Source of the DNA: Nostoc calcicola FACHB-3891
Lineage (GTDB): Bacteria; Cyanobacteriota; Cyanobacteriia; Cyanobacteriales; Nostocaceae
Assembly: GCF_014697355.1 (NCBI RefSeq)
Contig: NZ_JACJRQ010000031.1
Location: forward strand, 1 to 64,000
Direction of reading: 5' to 3'
DNA: 64,000 nt
Each line of letters opens with the position of its first letter. The first letter of the stretch is position 1. Of this stretch, positions 44,143-52,706 are shown piece after piece. Under the pieces are notes generated by a model. It did not search any database. It worked only from the letters and a program-made list of their open reading frames with translations, and was not told the origin of the DNA. The position numbers and the translations under genes were made by a program.

Positions 44143-45411
44143 TTACAACGCTATTAAAAGCCTATCAGGAACAGGACAGGGGTAAATTTTTACTTCAGGA
44201 ATTGGCACTACAAATTGTCCTCCCCATTGGCCAATAAATGCCATTTGTTCCATAATTTCTTCTTTGAGATTCCAAGGTAAAATTAGTACATAATCTGGTT
44301 GAGTTTCACGAATTTTATCCGGATGGAAGATAGGGATATGAGTTCCAGGTAAAAATAAACCTTGTTTGTAGGGATTAGAATCTACTGTGTAATCGAGAAA
44401 ATCTTTACCAATACCACAGTAATTGAGCAAAGTATTACCTTTAGCAGGTGCGCCATAACCAGCGATTGATTTACCTTCTGCTTTAGCTGTCAAAAGAAAA
44501 CTTAATAGCTTGTGCTTTGTTGCTTTAACTTTTTCTCCAAATGTGACGTAAGTTTCTATTCGATGTAGTCCAGCAGCGATTTCTTTTTCTTTCAAATGCC
44601 GAACTCGTTCCCTAATGCTAGGATAATCAGCATAGTTATGTCTGGCATAAATTCTTAGGGAACCGCCATGAGTTGGTAATTCCTCCACGTCAAAAATTTG
44701 CAAGTTGTGGGCTGCAAAGATTTTTTCGATTGTCAGGAATGAAAAATAAGAAAAATGCTCGTGATAAATAGTATCAAATTGATTTTGTTCAATCAGCTGC
44801 AAAATATGAGGAAACTCCATCGTCAAGATGCCATTTTGTTTGAGGATGACTTTCATCCCGGCGATGAAATCATTTAGATCTGGTACATGAGCTAAAACAT
44901 TGTTACCTATCAAAAGGTCAGCGAGTTTTCCTTGCATAACCAGTTCTTTAGCAGTTTCAATTCCAAAAAACTTGTTAATACTGGGAATACCCCTATCTTG
45001 AGCAACCTTAGCTATATTTGCTGCTGGTTCTATTCCTAAAACTGGGATGCCTTTCTCTAAAAAATATTGCAGTAAGTAGCCGTCGTTACTGGCGATTTCA
45101 ATAACTTGGCTATGATGGTTAAAGTTAAACTTTTCTACCATCATATCGGTGTAAGTCTTGGCGTGTTTTAGCCAACTTGCTGAATAGGAAGAAAAGTAAG
45201 CATAGTCACTAAAAATTTGATCTGGAGTTTCAAATTGTTCTAATTGAACTAAGAGAGTATCTTCAGAAATATAAGCGTGGAGAGGATAAAATTTTTCGGC
45301 ATTATTTAGCTGCTCTGGTCTGAGATAAGCATTGGCTAAAGGTGACATACCCAAATCAATAAAGGTTTGGCGTAAAGGTTGACCACTGAAACGACATTTG
45401 GCGATCGCCAT
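44143..45411 (-). CDS. C-methyltransferase of the NovU/TylC-III (Methyltransf_13/14) type
   Basis: 422 residues from ATG 45411 (the longer frame upstream reads a hydrophobic, unlikely leader). N-terminal putative zinc-binding domain CRFSGQPLRQTFIDLGMSPLANAYL has Ser where a second Cys is common. SAM motif I is VIEIASNDGYLLQYF near residue 105. C-terminal Rossmann-like domain: KSIAGYGAPAKGNTLLNYCGI. The family C-methylates 4-keto-dideoxysugars bound to nucleotides. With rfbF, rfbC and an epimerase nearby it fits a branched-chain deoxysugar; this is an inference. Confidence 0.88.
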   Translation of the reverse strand: MAIAKCRFSGQPLRQTFIDLGMSPLANAYLRPEQLNNAEKFYPLHAYISEDTLLVQLEQFETPDQIFSDYAYFSSYSASWLKHAKTYTDMMVEKFNFNHHSQVIEIASNDGYLLQYFLEKGIPVLGIEPAANIAKVAQDRGIPSINKFFGIETAKELVMQGKLADLLIGNNVLAHVPDLNDFIAGMKVILKQNGILTMEFPHILQLIEQNQFDTIYHEHFSYFSFLTIEKIFAAHNLQIFDVEELPTHGGSLRIYARHNYADYPSIRERVRHLKEKEIAAGLHRIETYVTFGEKVKATKHKLLSFLLTAKAEGKSIAGYGAPAKGNTLLNYCGIGKDFLDYTVDSNPYKQGLFLPGTHIPIFHPDKIRETQPDYVLILPWNLKEEIMEQMAFIGQWGGQFVVPIPEVKIYPCPVPDRLLIAL

Positions 45412-45510
45412 AATTTCAAGCCCTATTAATAGTGAATAAATTGTTGTGTAAATCAGAAGATATGTTCGTAGTTTGCACTTTAGTGCTAAAGCACAAACTA
45501 CAAACATTTC

Positions 45511-46536
45511 CTATTTATTCCAGAAGAAATCTTTGTCAATTTGCTCGGTACGAATCAGATACTCTAGCTGTTTTAAACGGGTAAATCCTCTAAACAAGAA
45601 AGTATCTTCAGCCATATGGATTTGACTGAATAAATTAAGTAGTTGCTGGGCACCAAGTCGAGCATTCCAATCACACTTAAATCCAGGTAAAATTGTGTTT
45701 ATTTTCTCGAAGGATACTCGATAGCTGCGGTTATCTGCGCCGTTGTTGCCAAAGAACAATTTACAATCTGGAAAAATATCAGCAATAATTTCAGCGATTT
45801 CTTTAACTCGATAATTATTCGCTGTATCTCCTACATTGAAGACTTGGTTATGTACAATATCCCGTGGTGCTTCTAAGGCGCAGACTATTGCTTTGCAAAT
45901 ATCCAATGCGTGGACTAATGGACGCCAAGGTGTACCATCACTGGTCATTTTGATTTGTTTGCTAGTCCAAGCCAACCCTGCCAAGTTGTTTAAAACAATA
46001 TCAAAGCGCATCCTGGGAGAAGCACCAAAAGCAGTTGCATTCCGCATAAAGGTGGGTGAGAAGTCATCATCAGCTAATGGTCTAACATCTCTCTCTACAA
46101 GGGTTTTACACTCTGCGTAGGCTGTTTGAGGATTAACTGGAGATTCTTCTGTGACATCATCTTCGGTAGCAACACCGTAGACACTGCACGAAGACATATA
46201 CACAAAACGACGCACACCCATAGCCTTAGCCAAGGTAGCCAGACGAACTGAACCAATATGATTAATTTCGTAGGTAATATTCGGTGCCAATTGTCCGGCT
46301 GGGTCGTTGGAGAGTTCCGCCATGTGAACAATTGCTTCTACACCTTCCAAGTCATCAGGGGTGATGTTGCGGATATCTTTGTTGAGGGTTTTGGGTGTGA
46401 CATCAGTACCGTTGTACAGCCAACCAACTTTATAGAAACCAGTATCTAGACCGATAACTTCATGTCCCCGTTCGATTAACAGAGATGGCAATAATGAACC
46501 CAGATAGCCTTCTGTGCCAGTTACTAATATTTTCAT
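45511..46536 (-). CDS. NAD-dependent epimerase/dehydratase (extended SDR)
   Basis: 341 residues. N-terminal NAD motif KILVTGTEGYLGSLLPSLL, then VYMSSCSVYG with the catalytic Ser and TAYAECKTLVERDV with the YxxxK pair. The C-terminal substrate domain includes NVGDTANNYRVKEIAEIIA. Similar genes accompany rfbF in CDP-sugar clusters. Cofactor and substrate specificity cannot be told; a CDP-linked sugar is likely from the neighbours. Confidence 0.9.
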   Translation of the reverse strand: MKILVTGTEGYLGSLLPSLLIERGHEVIGLDTGFYKVGWLYNGTDVTPKTLNKDIRNITPDDLEGVEAIVHMAELSNDPAGQLAPNITYEINHIGSVRLATLAKAMGVRRFVYMSSCSVYGVATEDDVTEESPVNPQTAYAECKTLVERDVRPLADDDFSPTFMRNATAFGASPRMRFDIVLNNLAGLAWTSKQIKMTSDGTPWRPLVHALDICKAIVCALEAPRDIVHNQVFNVGDTANNYRVKEIAEIIADIFPDCKLFFGNNGADNRSYRVSFEKINTILPGFKCDWNARLGAQQLLNLFSQIHMAEDTFLFRGFTRLKQLEYLIRTEQIDKDFFWNK

Positions 46537-46582
46537 TGTGGTTAATGCCTTTGTATTGAAGAGTTAAATTGGATTTCCTTTC

Positions 46583-46610
46583 GTAGGGGCGCACAGCTGT
46601 GCGCCCCTAC
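46583..46610. repeat. 28-bp perfect palindrome (GTAGGGGC family)
   Basis: Arms GTAGGGGCGCACAG and complement, same as the copy at 4116, in the 307-bp gap between lhgO and the epimerase gene. Confidence 0.8.
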
Positions 46611-46728
46611 AGCGCGTTGCATCCAAAAGACAACCGCTATATGACTCCCTTCACCGAATTATCCGCGCCGAAAAAGCCTAGATGGTGTACTTCACGCTTG
46701 TTGAAATCTGCTGTATTTCTTGTGGGAT

Positions 46729-46784
46729 GGGCGTCTCGCCCGTCCTTCGGCGTTCTTGGGCGGGCAAGATGCCCACCCCACAAG
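46729..46784. repeat. 56-bp hairpin (CTTGTGGGATGGGC ... GCCCACCCCACAAG)
   Basis: A long imperfect inverted repeat with inner arms around CGTCTCGCCCGTC and GGGCGGGCAAGATG. It is 60 bp past the lhgO stop and could be a terminator or a REP-like element. Confidence 0.65.
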
Positions 46785-46843
46785 ATTCATTCCGGAATTG
46801 AGGAACGCCAATATGCCCTCAAAGTGCAAGGTAGTATAACTAT

Positions 46844-48058
46844 CTATGCAGTTACTACACTATCTAGATGCGAGAGTTGGGGAATTTGCGCCACAATTGC
46901 TTTGCCAATTTCTAGAGAAGAAGTAGCAGCAGGAGAAGGAGCATTGCAAACATGGATGGAGTTTTGACCGGAAACAATCAAAAAGTCGTCTACAAGCTTG
47001 CCATCGTTCATTAAAGCTTGGGCGCGGACTCCTGCATGGGTGGGAACTAAATCTTCTGCTTGGACTTCGGGAATTAGTTTTTGCAAACTTTTAACGAAGG
47101 CTGCTTTACTAAAGGAGCGAATAATTTCTTGGATACCTTCATCGGCATGTTTGGCTGCCAATTTCCAGAAACCAGGATAAGTGATGACTTCGAGAAAATC
47201 GCCGAGGTCAAAGTCGGTTTTTTTGTAACCTTCGCGTTTGAAAGACAAAACCGCGTTTGGCCCTGCATGAACGCTACCATCAATCATCCGGGTAAAGTGG
47301 ACGCCCAGGAAGGGAAAATCTGGGTTGGGTACTGGATAAATTAAAGTCTTGACTAGATAGCGTTTTTCTGGTGTGAGTTCGTAGTATTCTCCCCGGAATG
47401 GGACAATTTTGGCTTGGGGTTCAACTTGATTTAGTCTGGCAGTGCGATCGCTATGCAATCCACTACAATTAATTACAAACCTAGTTTCAAAGCTACCTTT
47501 GTTTGTTTCTAGTACCTGATTTTTACCCCTTGGTAAGATTTTCAGTACTTTTGTATTCAGGTGTAAATCTCCCCCCTGCTGTTGAATCAACTGGGCATAT
47601 TTCAAACAAACTTGCTTGTAGTTAACAATACCAGTTGAAAATACCCGAATTCCACCTACACAACTAACATGAGGTTCAATTTCCTTGACTTCTTCGGGGC
47701 TAATTCTTTGGACTTGTATGTCGTTTTCTAAGCCGCGTTGGTAGAGACTTTCTAAGCGTGGTAGCTCTTGTTCTTCAGTCGCAACAATTACTTTACCACA
47801 AACTTCATAGTCAATTCCATGTTCTTGACAGAAATCTACCATTGACCGAGAACCATCACGACAAAATTTTGCTTTGAAACTTCCTGGCTTGTAATAAATA
47901 CCAGAATGAATCACCCCGCTATTATTGCCGGTTTGGTGAAATGCCCATTGACTCTCTTTTTCTAGTACTAAAATACGTGCATTGGGATAGCGTTTTCCTA
48001 AAGCCAGCGCTGTAGAAAGTCCAACTATTCCCCCACCTATAATCGCAAAATCATACAT
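46844..48058 (-). CDS. lhgO: FAD-dependent L-2-hydroxyglutarate oxidase family protein
   Basis: 404 residues. N-terminal dinucleotide motif FAIIGGGIVGLSTALALGKR near residue 4, HQTGNNSGVIHSGIYYKPGS as in LhgO, FRGEYYELTPEK and AGPNAVLSFKREGY further on. The family oxidises L-2-hydroxyglutarate to 2-oxoglutarate at the membrane. Its place between rfbF and the epimerase gene may mean it has been adapted to a sugar-related alcohol, or it may only be co-located; the cluster also holds a 2OG-dependent oxygenase gene. Confidence 0.87.
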   Translation of the reverse strand: MYDFAIIGGGIVGLSTALALGKRYPNARILVLEKESQWAFHQTGNNSGVIHSGIYYKPGSFKAKFCRDGSRSMVDFCQEHGIDYEVCGKVIVATEEQELPRLESLYQRGLENDIQVQRISPEEVKEIEPHVSCVGGIRVFSTGIVNYKQVCLKYAQLIQQQGGDLHLNTKVLKILPRGKNQVLETNKGSFETRFVINCSGLHSDRTARLNQVEPQAKIVPFRGEYYELTPEKRYLVKTLIYPVPNPDFPFLGVHFTRMIDGSVHAGPNAVLSFKREGYKKTDFDLGDFLEVITYPGFWKLAAKHADEGIQEIIRSFSKAAFVKSLQKLIPEVQAEDLVPTHAGVRAQALMNDGKLVDDFLIVSGQNSIHVCNAPSPAATSSLEIGKAIVAQIPQLSHLDSVVTA

Positions 48059-48168
48059 TAGTATTATCGTAGTTCAAGTTACACTAAATCTATAAAGTCA
48101 TTTGTCATTCGTTATTTGTTATTTGTTATTTAACTCCTAACTCCTAACTCTTAACTCCTAACTCTTTT

Positions 48169-48942
48169 TTACCATACCTTCCAAGGAGCCTGACTTTTGT
48201 TCCATAGCCCCTCTAGATGGTTTTTATCGCGTAAAGTATCCATCGGTTGCCAAAAACCATAGTGCTTGAAAGCTGATAGCTGTTCCATAGAAGCTAGCTT
48301 TTCTAATGGCTCTTGCTCCCACACGGTAGAATCATCAGCAATCAAGTTTATCACTTCTGGTTCTAACACAAAATAACCACCATTAATCCAAGCTCCATCG
48401 CCTTCAGGTTTTTCCCGAAAGTTGGTGATTTTAGTTTGCTCATATCCTAAGGAAATGGCACCAAAACGTCCTGCTGGTTGCACGGCTGTGAGTGTTGCTA
48501 AGCTGTTTTGTTCTTTGTGAAATTTAACTAGCTCGGTGATATTAATATCACTTACACCATCACCATAAGTGAAACAAAAAGTGTCATTTCCCAGATGTTC
48601 GCTGATTCGTTTTAAGCGCCCACCTGTCATTGTATGGTCGCCTGTATTTACTAGGGTGACACGCCAGGGTTCAGCATATCCAGAATGGACATTCATCTGG
48701 TTAAATCGCATATCAAAGGTTACATCTGACATGTGTAAAAAGTAGTTAGCAAAATACTCTTTAATTATGTAACCTTTGTAACCACAGCAAATGATGAAGT
48801 CATTAATGCCGTGGGCAGAGTAAGTTTTCATGATGTGCCACAGAATTGGCTTACCACCAATCTCAACCATCGGCTTGGGTCTGATACTAGTTTCTTCACT
48901 GAGGCGTGTACCAAGCCCTCCGGCTAAAATCACCGCTTTCAT
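48169..48942 (-). CDS. rfbF: Glucose-1-phosphate cytidylyltransferase
   Basis: 257 residues from ATG 48942 with a GAGG site eight bases upstream (the frame runs 16 codons further). N-terminal nucleotidyltransferase motif KAVILAGGLGTRLSEETSIRPKPM is canonical, followed by FIICCGYKGY, CFTYGDGVSDINI and GRFGAISLGYE. It makes CDP-glucose from CTP and glucose-1-phosphate, the entry to CDP-linked dideoxy and branched sugars. No clear CDP-glucose 4,6-dehydratase is in the window. First gene of the minus-strand polysaccharide run. Confidence 0.92.
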   Translation of the reverse strand: MKAVILAGGLGTRLSEETSIRPKPMVEIGGKPILWHIMKTYSAHGINDFIICCGYKGYIIKEYFANYFLHMSDVTFDMRFNQMNVHSGYAEPWRVTLVNTGDHTMTGGRLKRISEHLGNDTFCFTYGDGVSDINITELVKFHKEQNSLATLTAVQPAGRFGAISLGYEQTKITNFREKPEGDGAWINGGYFVLEPEVINLIADDSTVWEQEPLEKLASMEQLSAFKHYGFWQPMDTLRDKNHLEGLWNKSQAPWKVW

Positions 48943-49452
48943 GCAATTACCTCGGAGATTTGTAAGGATATTATTTGTCTTTACTGACATGAAGAGGATG
49001 CACTTACATATGGAGAAAAATTTATTTCTGATTTGTTTTTCTCAGTCAATAATCTAACTGTATTTTTTTGAAAAATTATGAAGAAGATATAAATTAAAAT
49101 CTTTTCTATATAAAAGCTCTATGAATATCTAGATAGCAGAATTCAGGAGTCAGAATTCAGAATTCAGAATGAATCAGGCAAGTATAAAATTACTCTTGTT
49201 TTTTTTTAAATTATTCAATTAAATAAAAACGTTAGATATAAAATAATACCAATTCAATTAATGATTGCAACACATTCTTACATGAAGTGAAAACACGATT
49301 CATCGCGTTTCTACAAATGGTCTAATTGGTATAACTATAATCCGCTTTGATTTTTTGCGTAGGCATTACAGCCGTTTTCATCTATTTCAGGACTTACGCA
49401 AAAATTGCCAAAAAGCTTACAGCAGTTTTCATGTATTTGAACCACATCTGTT

Positions 49453-49480
49453 GTAGGGGCACAGCAATGCTGTGCCCCTA
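49453..49480. repeat. Palindrome (GTAGGGGCACAGCA, odd centre)
   Basis: TAGGGGCACAGCA and its complement flank one central base. Confidence 0.7.
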
Positions 49481-49612
49481 TCGCGTGGTTTATTTACCTG
49501 AAAATAGCTGTAATTTATCGAACCACCAAGACGCCAACGCGAAGCGTCTCGTAGAGAAGAATTCGTAAGTCGTAAAGTGTGCGTAAGTCCTATATTTGAA
49601 CCACAATCCTTT

Positions 49613-49640
49613 GTAGGGGCGCACATCTGTGCGCCCCTAC
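49613..49640. repeat. 28-bp palindrome (GTAGGGGC family)
   Basis: One mismatch near the centre (GCGCACAT against CTGTGCGC). It is 26 bp past the 3' end of the kinase-TPR gene, a plausible terminator. Confidence 0.75.
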
Positions 49641-49666
49641 CCTATGGTTTAATTACTTACTTATTT

Positions 49667-51832
49667 TTAGTTGATTTTTTCCGCACTACTTGAGCCTTGG
49701 AATAAAGGATCGCATTTGTTTTCGACAACTACACACATGTTACTGAGTGCTTGCTGATAATTATCCATATCATCTTGCTCAAGAAAGATTTTAGCGGCTG
49801 TCTGTAAATCTGCGATCGCTTGGGTTTGGTTTTGGTTGGATTCTTTACCACCATATTGGGCTAGTTCGTAACGAACCATACCTCGTTTGAGAAAGGCTTT
49901 TGCTAGTTTGGGACTCAGGGTTAGTGCTTGGTTAAAGTCAGCGATCGCTTGGCTATATTCTTGCTCATAATTGCTACTATATTGGGCAATTTGATAGTAG
50001 ACAACACCGCGCTGAAAATAAGCTTCAGCTTTGGATAAATTCATTTTTATCGCCTGAGTAAAATCTGCGATCGCTCTTCTGTAAACTTGTTGAGATTCGC
50101 CGCTATATTTAGCCATTTGGGCGCGGACAATCCCACGTCTAATATAAGCTTCGACTTCATTAGGATCGAGGCCGATAGCGCGATTATAATCAGCGAGGGC
50201 TAGGTTATATTCTGTATCTGGATCGTTGCTATATTCGGCCAGCATAAACCGGGCATTTCCCCGATTTACCAGAGCTTTAATTTCATTGGGCTTGATTTTT
50301 AGAGCTTGGCTGTAATCTACAACAGCCCCTTCGTAATCTTTCAAGTTATAACGGGCGTTGCCACGATTTACAATGGCTCTGGCATGTGATGGTTCTTGTT
50401 CAATGGCTTGGCTATAATTTGCAACTGCTTTTTCATAGTCTCGCTGTTTGTAAGCACTATGACCTTGCTGATAGTAATCTGCAAAGCTGAGTTTATTAAT
50501 TGTCTGACCAGATTTTAATGTTTGTTGAGTGTAAGCATTGTGGGAAACTAACGGCTCAGTAAATTTAATCATTAAGTCCGCAGATCCCAATAAAATTAAA
50601 CCCAACATGCAAAAACCAATCGGGTATAAATTTGACTTTTTGGAACGCCGATAGTGTGAACTGCTTGGAGTAATTCCTGATTGCCAATTCGTTAGGTGCG
50701 ATGGCATGACTCGCTGTGGCAAACCCGGTGTTTGGGTGTACCGCTTTTTCGGTTTGATTCGCGGTTGTAGATGTTCTCTGGCTTCTATGGCTCGATGTGA
50801 TGGAAATGGGTCGCGTCCACCTAATCGCACGCTACGTTCGCACCAGGGACAAATATTCAGGTGGTTGTTGTAGCGATGTTGGGGATTAGTAGTGCAGGTA
50901 ATCAGGGAATCTTCGGCTTCGGCTATTGCTGAAAGCCAAGTTTGGGCGCTAGGACGCAATTGTGGGTTGTTGTGACCGTCTTCAAAACAACGTACAAATA
51001 GTTCTTGTAAGCTGGGATGAAGAATTTCCCAAGGAGGGGCAATGGGTGTAGCTAGGTAAGGTACGCGTCGCTTTTGGCTGTAAGTGAAATGACCGGATGC
51101 AATGCGTGCTTCATAGGGCGGTGGCTCGATGGCGCCTTGAAAAATCCCCGAAAATGGGTGGGTACCTTCCATTAACAGTTGAAATACCAGTACTGCTAAC
51201 CCAAATAAGTCATGAGCAACTTCGCGATCGTGTTCGGCAAAAGTTTTATTTTGGAGTTCTGGTGGAGTAAACTCTGGTTTACCCACTGGGCAACGGTAAA
51301 CAAGATTGGTGTTTGGGTTACGTACTTGGAAAGAGTCGGTGTCTATCAAGGTCACCAGTGCTGTGTCACTGACGAGGATGTTTGACTCATTCACATCGCC
51401 AATGCAATATCCACTGGCGTGCAAAGCGGCAAAAGCTGCTGCCAAGTTACGAGCCGTGCGGAGCAGGTACTGATAGTTGAATAAGGGGCAGTGTTGGCGC
51501 CGGGTTCTGGGGTTATAAAAGTCAATGATTGGACGCATTCCCTGAATGCGTGGCATTAAAAACCCCAGGATGCCGTTGCTACCATCTGCCGCCCGCAATA
51601 AATCCTCTGGCCAAGCGATGGAAATATGCCCTAAACTAGCTGTCGGGTTTTCCGGTGGGTTAGCCAGCATCGCTTGGAGTTTTTCAGCATGGGCAGTGGT
51701 TGGCTTGTGGTATATTTTGGCCACTAAGTTGCCATCGGATGGCACTGCGTAAACACAAGCTTCACCGCCACGCCCCAAACTCATATTGAGACTGAGGATT
51801 TCTTTTTTCGGGGAACAACGTAGTACCTGCAT
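49667..51832 (-). CDS. Protein kinase-like protein with zinc ribbon and TPR domain (TerY-triad kinase)
   Basis: 721 residues from ATG 51832 (two codons above is TTG). The kinase-like domain has LGRGGEACVYAV as glycine loop, LVAKIYHKP as lysine strand, catalytic loop GYCIGDVNESNILV (HRD changed to IGD, Asp and Asn kept) and LIDTDSF replacing DFG. A short ribbon (CPWCERSVRLG with upstream Cys/His) follows near residue 330, then a membrane segment (NLYPIGFCMLGLILLGSADLMI) and five to six TPRs (residues ~450-700) with insertions. This arrangement fits kinases of the TerY-P triad, with the PP2C phosphatase and vWA genes directly upstream in the same orientation. Confidence 0.85.
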   Translation of the reverse strand: MQVLRCSPKKEILSLNMSLGRGGEACVYAVPSDGNLVAKIYHKPTTAHAEKLQAMLANPPENPTASLGHISIAWPEDLLRAADGSNGILGFLMPRIQGMRPIIDFYNPRTRRQHCPLFNYQYLLRTARNLAAAFAALHASGYCIGDVNESNILVSDTALVTLIDTDSFQVRNPNTNLVYRCPVGKPEFTPPELQNKTFAEHDREVAHDLFGLAVLVFQLLMEGTHPFSGIFQGAIEPPPYEARIASGHFTYSQKRRVPYLATPIAPPWEILHPSLQELFVRCFEDGHNNPQLRPSAQTWLSAIAEAEDSLITCTTNPQHRYNNHLNICPWCERSVRLGGRDPFPSHRAIEAREHLQPRIKPKKRYTQTPGLPQRVMPSHLTNWQSGITPSSSHYRRSKKSNLYPIGFCMLGLILLGSADLMIKFTEPLVSHNAYTQQTLKSGQTINKLSFADYYQQGHSAYKQRDYEKAVANYSQAIEQEPSHARAIVNRGNARYNLKDYEGAVVDYSQALKIKPNEIKALVNRGNARFMLAEYSNDPDTEYNLALADYNRAIGLDPNEVEAYIRRGIVRAQMAKYSGESQQVYRRAIADFTQAIKMNLSKAEAYFQRGVVYYQIAQYSSNYEQEYSQAIADFNQALTLSPKLAKAFLKRGMVRYELAQYGGKESNQNQTQAIADLQTAAKIFLEQDDMDNYQQALSNMCVVVENKCDPLFQGSSSAEKIN

Positions 51833-51887
51833 AGTCAAATTACCGCTAACGGGAGTATTTAAAATGTCAAACTTTTAAAGTTAATGC

Positions 51888-52670
51888 TTATGAGTTGTTG
51901 AATGCAGCTATAATCAGTGTTAAATCATCATCAGTGCGTTGGGCGATCCGCTCTGAGCGCAAAAATTTGACTAACTGTTCTTTTGCTGCTGTCTTGTCCT
52001 CGGCATTGGCTACAAATTCAAACAGCGGAAAAAAGAACGGTTTATGAGGTTCCCCAACAACCATATTTAAAGCCAGCATTTGTAGCCCGTCAGTAATTAT
52101 ACCAACATTTACTATGTCTGTGCGCCATAATTTCATCTGTGCTGTATCTAAGGCAGTGGGCGAAGTTAAAAAGGTGGTTTCGTTGATGTATTCGCCGCTA
52201 TCAGGCATAGTCAGTGCTAAGAGGTTGCCCATCTGGTCTTTGGCCACAGCCAAACCATCACCGATTTGTGCCACAGCCACAACATCTGGTGTGGCAACCA
52301 TAATAATTAAAGTAGTTGCTAAGTCTGAAAGTTGTTTATCACAAGCAACAGCCTCATCTTCTACAGCTTTTTTGGCAGCTAGCATGGCATCATTTAAGAG
52401 CGATCGCACATAACCATCATTAGTTAAACTGCTTCGGTTCACTCCCTTACTAGAAAGGCTTTCGATCGCTGTCTCCACAGCAATCATCGCTCCCACTTTC
52501 CCCAGACTTGCAGAACCCGCACCATCTGCCGCCGCTGCCACTAAAATGTTATCTGACAATATCTGCCAGTGATGAGCATCCTGACATAACTGTTTGTTTC
52601 TTAAGTGACTTGTACCACATACTGATGCAGCCACAATCCGCCATTGAGCAATCTGTTTTGATAGGTTCAT
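51888..52670 (-). CDS. PP2C-family Ser/Thr phosphatase (TerY triad)
   Basis: 260 residues from ATG 52670 (frame also opens with TTG at 52685). Metal-dependent PP2C motifs: VAAAADGAGSASLGKVGA (first DG), VAQIGDGLAVAKD (GDG) and RTDDDLTLIIAAF (final DD). It should reverse phosphorylation by the adjacent kinase. Gaps to the neighbours are 36 bp (upstream vWA gene) and 55 bp (downstream kinase), so one operon is likely. Confidence 0.9.
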   Translation of the reverse strand: MNLSKQIAQWRIVAASVCGTSHLRNKQLCQDAHHWQILSDNILVAAAADGAGSASLGKVGAMIAVETAIESLSSKGVNRSSLTNDGYVRSLLNDAMLAAKKAVEDEAVACDKQLSDLATTLIIMVATPDVVAVAQIGDGLAVAKDQMGNLLALTMPDSGEYINETTFLTSPTALDTAQMKLWRTDIVNVGIITDGLQMLALNMVVGEPHKPFFFPLFEFVANAEDKTAAKEQLVKFLRSERIAQRTDDDLTLIIAAFNNS

Positions 52671-52706
52671 AAGATTTTGTTCCAACAGCTAGCTGCCATC
52701 ATTTAA

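Larger units (their letters stand above)
48943..49666. other. Repeat-rich spacer upstream of rfbF
   Basis: 724 bp with GAATTCAG heptamers near 49137-49170, a GATTCATCGCGTTTC word near 49290, a direct repeat of TGAACCACA...TTGTAGGGGC (about 49438 and 49597) and two palindromes. It is AT-rich next to rfbF (48990-49140), where the promoter should lie. No gene is supported. Confidence 0.45.
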
